Source: Reticulitermes lucifugus
Lineage: Eukaryota; Arthropoda; Insecta; Blattodea; Rhinotermitidae
NCBI GenBank assembly: GCA_026260175.1
Contig: JAKCWW010000406.1
Coordinates: 59,717 to 94,899 of the forward strand
Reading direction: 5' to 3'
DNA: 35,183 nt
The notes under the pieces were generated by a model. The model ran no database searches. It was not told the origin of the DNA and saw only the letters and a list, made by a program, of their open reading frames with translations. Position numbers and translations under genes: made by a program. Positions 31,199-35,183 of the stretch are shown here, piece by piece. The first letter of the stretch is position 1. The number at the start of each line of letters is the position of its first letter.

Positions 31199-33007
31199 TT
31201 TGCTGGTGAAAAGAATATCATACGTATGTCGAACATACGAGTTATTGAAAACACTGGTGATGGGAACATTGGTGAAAAGAAACGCTTATGTCCTATACTT
31301 TTATTGTACATATACGAGTACTATGGTTGTTGCAAACTTGTTAACGAATTACGTTTAATGCATCATAAGGTACTGCCTAATTTGTATCAATTTTCAACAA
31401 TTATTAGGATAAAGAAATCGGTCAAGATCAGATAGGGTAATGCAGCAGGCACGCGAAAGTTCTTAAATACATAAAATTGTTTTGATTAAAATAGGTAAAA
31501 AAAAACACTACTTGGAAGACTAAGGCATGGACGGCTGGCTAATAGTAAAAGGGATTATGGGAAGTAAGACCAGAGGAATTGGAATGGATTAATTTAATGA
31601 CAACCAACTGCGGGCCTTAGTGTAGACGGTACTGAATTTTCGGCTTCATAAAATGCAGTGAATTTATTGACTAGCTGAGTGACAATGAGTGTTTCAAGAA
31701 GTCTGCTGCATGAATTTGTCACTTAACATCTACTTATCTTATGACACTCCAACCCGAAAGAAAACCACCCATCTCTTGCAGTTGATACATCTTCTACACA
31801 TTTACGCACAGTAGCAATTTCGCCATCGAGAATTTAGTACTTCTGTCGGTATTTGGAAAGTTCTGGGCTGGGTTTTGTGTCTGGTAACTGAGTATTCCGC
31901 CTTAGAATTCTTTTACGTTCTCCAGACAAACGATGAGTATTACTTTGAAACATTCAAAAACCTTCCTTTCCACAACCTTCGAAATTCATCCTAGATTATA
32001 TAGTATAATACAATATAATAAAGTAATATAATAAACCTTACAAAGGTCCCTGCTTTTATGATCTATGCCAGAATAAAAACTAGCAGCGGGCCGTTGTGAG
32101 CAAGGCAGTGACCTTAAAGTTCCTTAAAGTTGGAGAAATTCTTGTCTAGAAGAGCGAAAATTAACTTCTGAAGGAAAATTCCACTTAATCGATCTAGTTA
32201 GTTATAATCAAAATAGCTTTATCTTGTTGGAGGCCATTCTTAAATAGACCAAACCGGCATATAACAAGACAACTTAAATTTCTAAGTAAAAGTACATCCC
32301 GTTTATGTTTTACAAAAGTTAAATTTGCGGATGTAAAATAAATGCATCGATATACATACGGAAAAATTTAAGTAAAACTTATCCTGTTAATACATGTATA
32401 TGGAAAACTTAATGTGCAATTTTGGACATGTTTAAAAAAAACTTTGCAAAAATGCATCTATTCGCCTCGCCAAGTGTATGTGTTGGCATGTAGTACTGTA
32501 GAACAAGACCATTAAAATACTACTGTATAATTTTACGTCGAAAATATTACTAGATTCGTTGAAACATTCCGATTTCCGTCAAATTAAGATAACAGAGACG
32601 AATATTGCACACAAAGACTTACAGCCTCTTTTGCATGCATTTAGAGTCGAGGCGACCGCCATGCAACTTGCTATTCAAATGTGAACCCGGGATGTAGCCC
32701 GCAATAAATTCTTATATAAAGAGAATTTTTGCCTAATTAGCCAGCATACACGAAGCAGTAGGGCAAGAGAGCCTAACCATATGCCCGCCGCTACCTTTAT
32801 GCAAATGGCTGCCGCCAGTTTTCTTTGAATTAACAATGATATTACAGTTAAAAATCCAGTTTCGAATATGTAATAAAACATACTTTACCGTTGTTATAAA
32901 TAAGACATAAACGCGGCCCTAACAGATACGGATTTCTGATTTCATGAAGCACTAACGACAAAACGTTAACTCACATGACTTGGAGAGTTAGTGGTGCGTA
33001 AGAAGCA

Positions 33008-33009
<2 letters not shown>
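31199..33009. other. Intergenic, no recognised gene
   Basis: Only short open frames. No coding island with family likeness and no clear repeat signature were seen. Confidence 0.4.

Positions 33010-33045
<36 letters not shown>
33010..33045. repeat. (TA)n microsatellite
   Basis: About 18 uninterrupted AT units. The short minus-strand frame through it (YIYIYI) is an artefact. Confidence 0.95.
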
Positions 33046-33050
<5 letters not shown>

Positions 33051-33520
33051 GCGACAAGTGCTTCGAAGGAAAGTTGCAGAGAAAAATTGAGCAAATATCT
33101 TTCGCTAAATATTTTAATATAAACATACGCAACAAATATAGTTTTTAAAGACAGGAAGAGAAAGAAACGCAGTTGAAATATCATAAATAAACAGTAACAT
33201 TATTAATATTGCAGTATGATACTGAATCTTGGACAGAGCCATTAATAGAGCAGACTCAGCAGAAACGAGATACTTTGTATAATTAAAGGCTGCAGCAGAG
33301 TAGGCCATATTAGAAATACGAATATTAGCAATATTTCAAATAAAAGAAAAATAAAGAATATAATACATAAACACCGAACATTTGGGTAAGCTGTTTGGAT
33401 AGAATGAATAATGAACTGACACGGAATTATTCTGCAGTATAAAATAAAAGGGAGGAGAAATTTTGAAAAGATGGAGCGGGTATGCGCGGTAGGAACACTT
33501 TTGACTGCCTACACAATAAC

Positions 33521-33600
33521 ATGAAGAAGACGAAGAAGAAGCAGAAGAAAAAGAAGTAGAAGTAGGAGGAGGATGAAGAGGAGGAGGAGGAGGAGAAGGT
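33521..33600. repeat. GAA/GGA purine tract
   Basis: About 80 bases almost wholly purine on the + strand (AAGAAGACGAAGAAGAAGCA through GAGGAGGAGGAGGAGAAGG). The minus-strand frames of poly-Ser/Pro and poly-Leu over it are low-complexity artefacts. Confidence 0.9.
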
Positions 33601-35049
33601 ACCATATACTAGGCAGCATAGTAAAGATTATATAAATGCTTTTTAGTTGTGCTAATGCTTCAGGTTCTAAAAAGACCCTTTCGATTGGTTGTACTGTCAA
33701 GCGTTGCGTGAAGAAGTGGCAACTAGTTAATAATGAAAGAGTAATTTCTCATAGGAACGTGCAGTGTACCTTAACGATCTTGATAAACTGAGTTCCTCTC
33801 GTGTGTTCCAAGCTCTAATTATAAAGTAGGCAGAATAATTCATCTACGGCACGTTACTTGTTCAGCTCGCAATTAATTTTTTTCATATCCATGGTTTATA
33901 TTCAGGAAGGCGATTTCAAATTTTATGAAGCGAAGAACATAAATAAATGGGGTGTTATCTTTATTTAATCAATTAAGGAACTTCGTTCTCACGACTACAT
34001 AACCTACATCCACAGCAAACCTCTCACTCAGATCTGCGTGAGAAAATTCATTATAAAATCATCATTATATTATTATTTCATAAGAATCACCTTTAATAAC
34101 TTTATAAGTAACAGACAAATGTCATGCAATTTGATGTAAATACCATGGTACTATATATATTTTTTTAGTAACATTAGAAAGAAGGCGTGGGAACGTCTGG
34201 GGTGGAAGCGATACTAGCCCAACCAAATATAGAGTTTTAGAATTTTGTATGGCGACAGAACTCCTAAAGCTATGTAACATTTATAACGATTCTTTGCTGG
34301 ATGCCACAGAGGACAAGGCTCATGCTCTAAATCTAGATTTGGCTTTCGACGTTACAACAGTGAAAAAGACACCATTAAAAATCCGACACGAAAGTAGACC
34401 ATAACAGCAGACCTATAAAATATCTATGAAATACTCCCATATTTTAACAAATTACAAACACGGCGACGGTGCGAAACGTTCTGGTTATGCTTATGTATGA
34501 CAAATTCAGTGTAGTCTGAATTTGTGACAGTGAAAATTAGGCCCAAAAATAACTCACGTTTATCACTAGGCTCGATAAATAAAATAAACTCTTTTAAAGA
34601 AATAGGTGTTAAAACGTCTTTCCAGAAAGTTTCTGATTTTTGTAGAGTGATAAATAAAGTGTGTCTACAGAATTAAAATGCTTTAAACAAGCTTCTGATA
34701 ACATATTATTACTTGTATATATATCATATATGTTACAGTTTATTTTCTTGGAAACGGCTATAGTTAACGGGTCCTTTGTGACTTACATTGTCTCAGTATG
34801 GGAGTACAGGGATATACTTCCAAACCTGCCACGGTATAGTTTTAAAATTATATGCAATGGCGAGGCGCAACCTTTAAGGCTATTTATTTAAACCCTGCTT
34901 GTCGTCCGCATTTCTGGTTTTTATATGAAGAACTGGGATGTGGGACAAACGCCAAATAAATAGCCCTTTAAATTATTCCACGATATATTTCACAGAATGA
35001 CGAATGACTCAACATTCATGAAAACAGTCATACAGGGCATACACAAAAG
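33601..35049. other. Intergenic, no recognised gene
   Basis: AT-rich, with a 76-codon + frame at 34661-34891 that has no receptor motif or family likeness. The region just left of 35050 may be a decayed part of the transposase that follows. Confidence 0.35.
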
Positions 35050-35183
35050 AATGGTGCGGTTTCAAAAGGCGACTCATTTTTGGACATGTTGGAAAGCTGG
35101 TTGTTACCCCAACTGAATACCAATTATGACGATTACATTCTACAACTGGACGGAGCTCCCCCCAATTTTCACAGGAATGTACG
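35050..35183 (+). pseudogene. Tc1/mariner-IS630-type transposase, fragment running off the window
   Basis: The + strand frame reads KGDSFLDMLESWLLPQLNTN, then YDDYILQLDGAPPNFHRNV to the edge. It matches the YLDMLxxWLxPQLxxD...FxxQQDGAPPHxHxxVR block of a widespread arthropod DDE transposase. The second catalytic aspartate is the D of LQLDGAPP. The segment is open for 44 codons, but sequence to the left is not recognisable, so it may be a truncated copy. The third acidic residue lies outside the window. Confidence 0.75.

Noticed and set aside
33336..33700. Minus-strand frames rich in Pro, Ser and Leu
   Set aside because: Translations of the GAA/GGA purine tract; low-complexity artefact.
34661..34891. 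Possible exon of a third Gr gene (contains a hydrophobic stretch after a TACAG)
   Set aside because: No TM7 or loop motif and no agreement with any exon of the complete gene.

Overview
This is a non-coding-rich, AT-rich stretch of an animal nuclear genome, almost certainly an insect. Short protein-coding islands are separated by long introns with clean GT-AG boundaries, and the gaps hold decayed LINEs, mariner and Tigger relics, tRNA-derived SINE-like sequence and microsatellites. The receptor type together with the interspersed repeats fits a cockroach or termite (Blattodea); that placement is inference, not a computed result.

The main content is a complete eight-exon gustatory receptor (Gr) gene on the + strand, 10126-27947. 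It is invisible to single-ORF calling because each exon is only 78-258 bp. Joining the exons gives an uninterrupted 420-residue, seven-helix protein. Intron 1 is phase 1 and splits a glycine codon exactly; the other six introns are phase 0. The C-terminal half (YRMLWLKLSKL, NPPTVNFSGF, VNRGLQTS, TYLVVLIQF) looks most like the carbon-dioxide-receptor clade (Drosophila Gr21a/Gr63a, Gr1-3 of other insects) rather than the bitter or sugar clades. A second terminal exon of the same kind (TYLVVLAQF) lies at 333-431 at the left edge on the same strand. The window therefore cuts through a tandem array of at least two CO2-like Gr genes.

Layout: 1-66 is a SINE-like tRNA-derived end; 333-431 is the last exon of the upstream Gr; 432-10125 is an intergenic gap with a perfect-looking foldback hairpin, a mariner C-terminal relic and two LINE 3' ends; 10126-27947 is the complete Gr. 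Its introns hold a mariner relic (intron 1), a SINE-like repeat (intron 2), a LINE 3' end abutting a Tigger-type element (intron 3), two copies of a dispersed repeat plus a 113-bp-arm foldback element (intron 5), and a LINE scrap (intron 7). The right flank, 27948-35183, holds a poly(A) signal, a LINE relic, microsatellites and, running off the edge, a mariner/IS630-type transposase.

No rRNA gene, CRISPR array or bacterial-type operon is present. Apart from the Gr genes I find no convincing host gene. All family assignments come from reading translations by eye; no alignment or database search was run.
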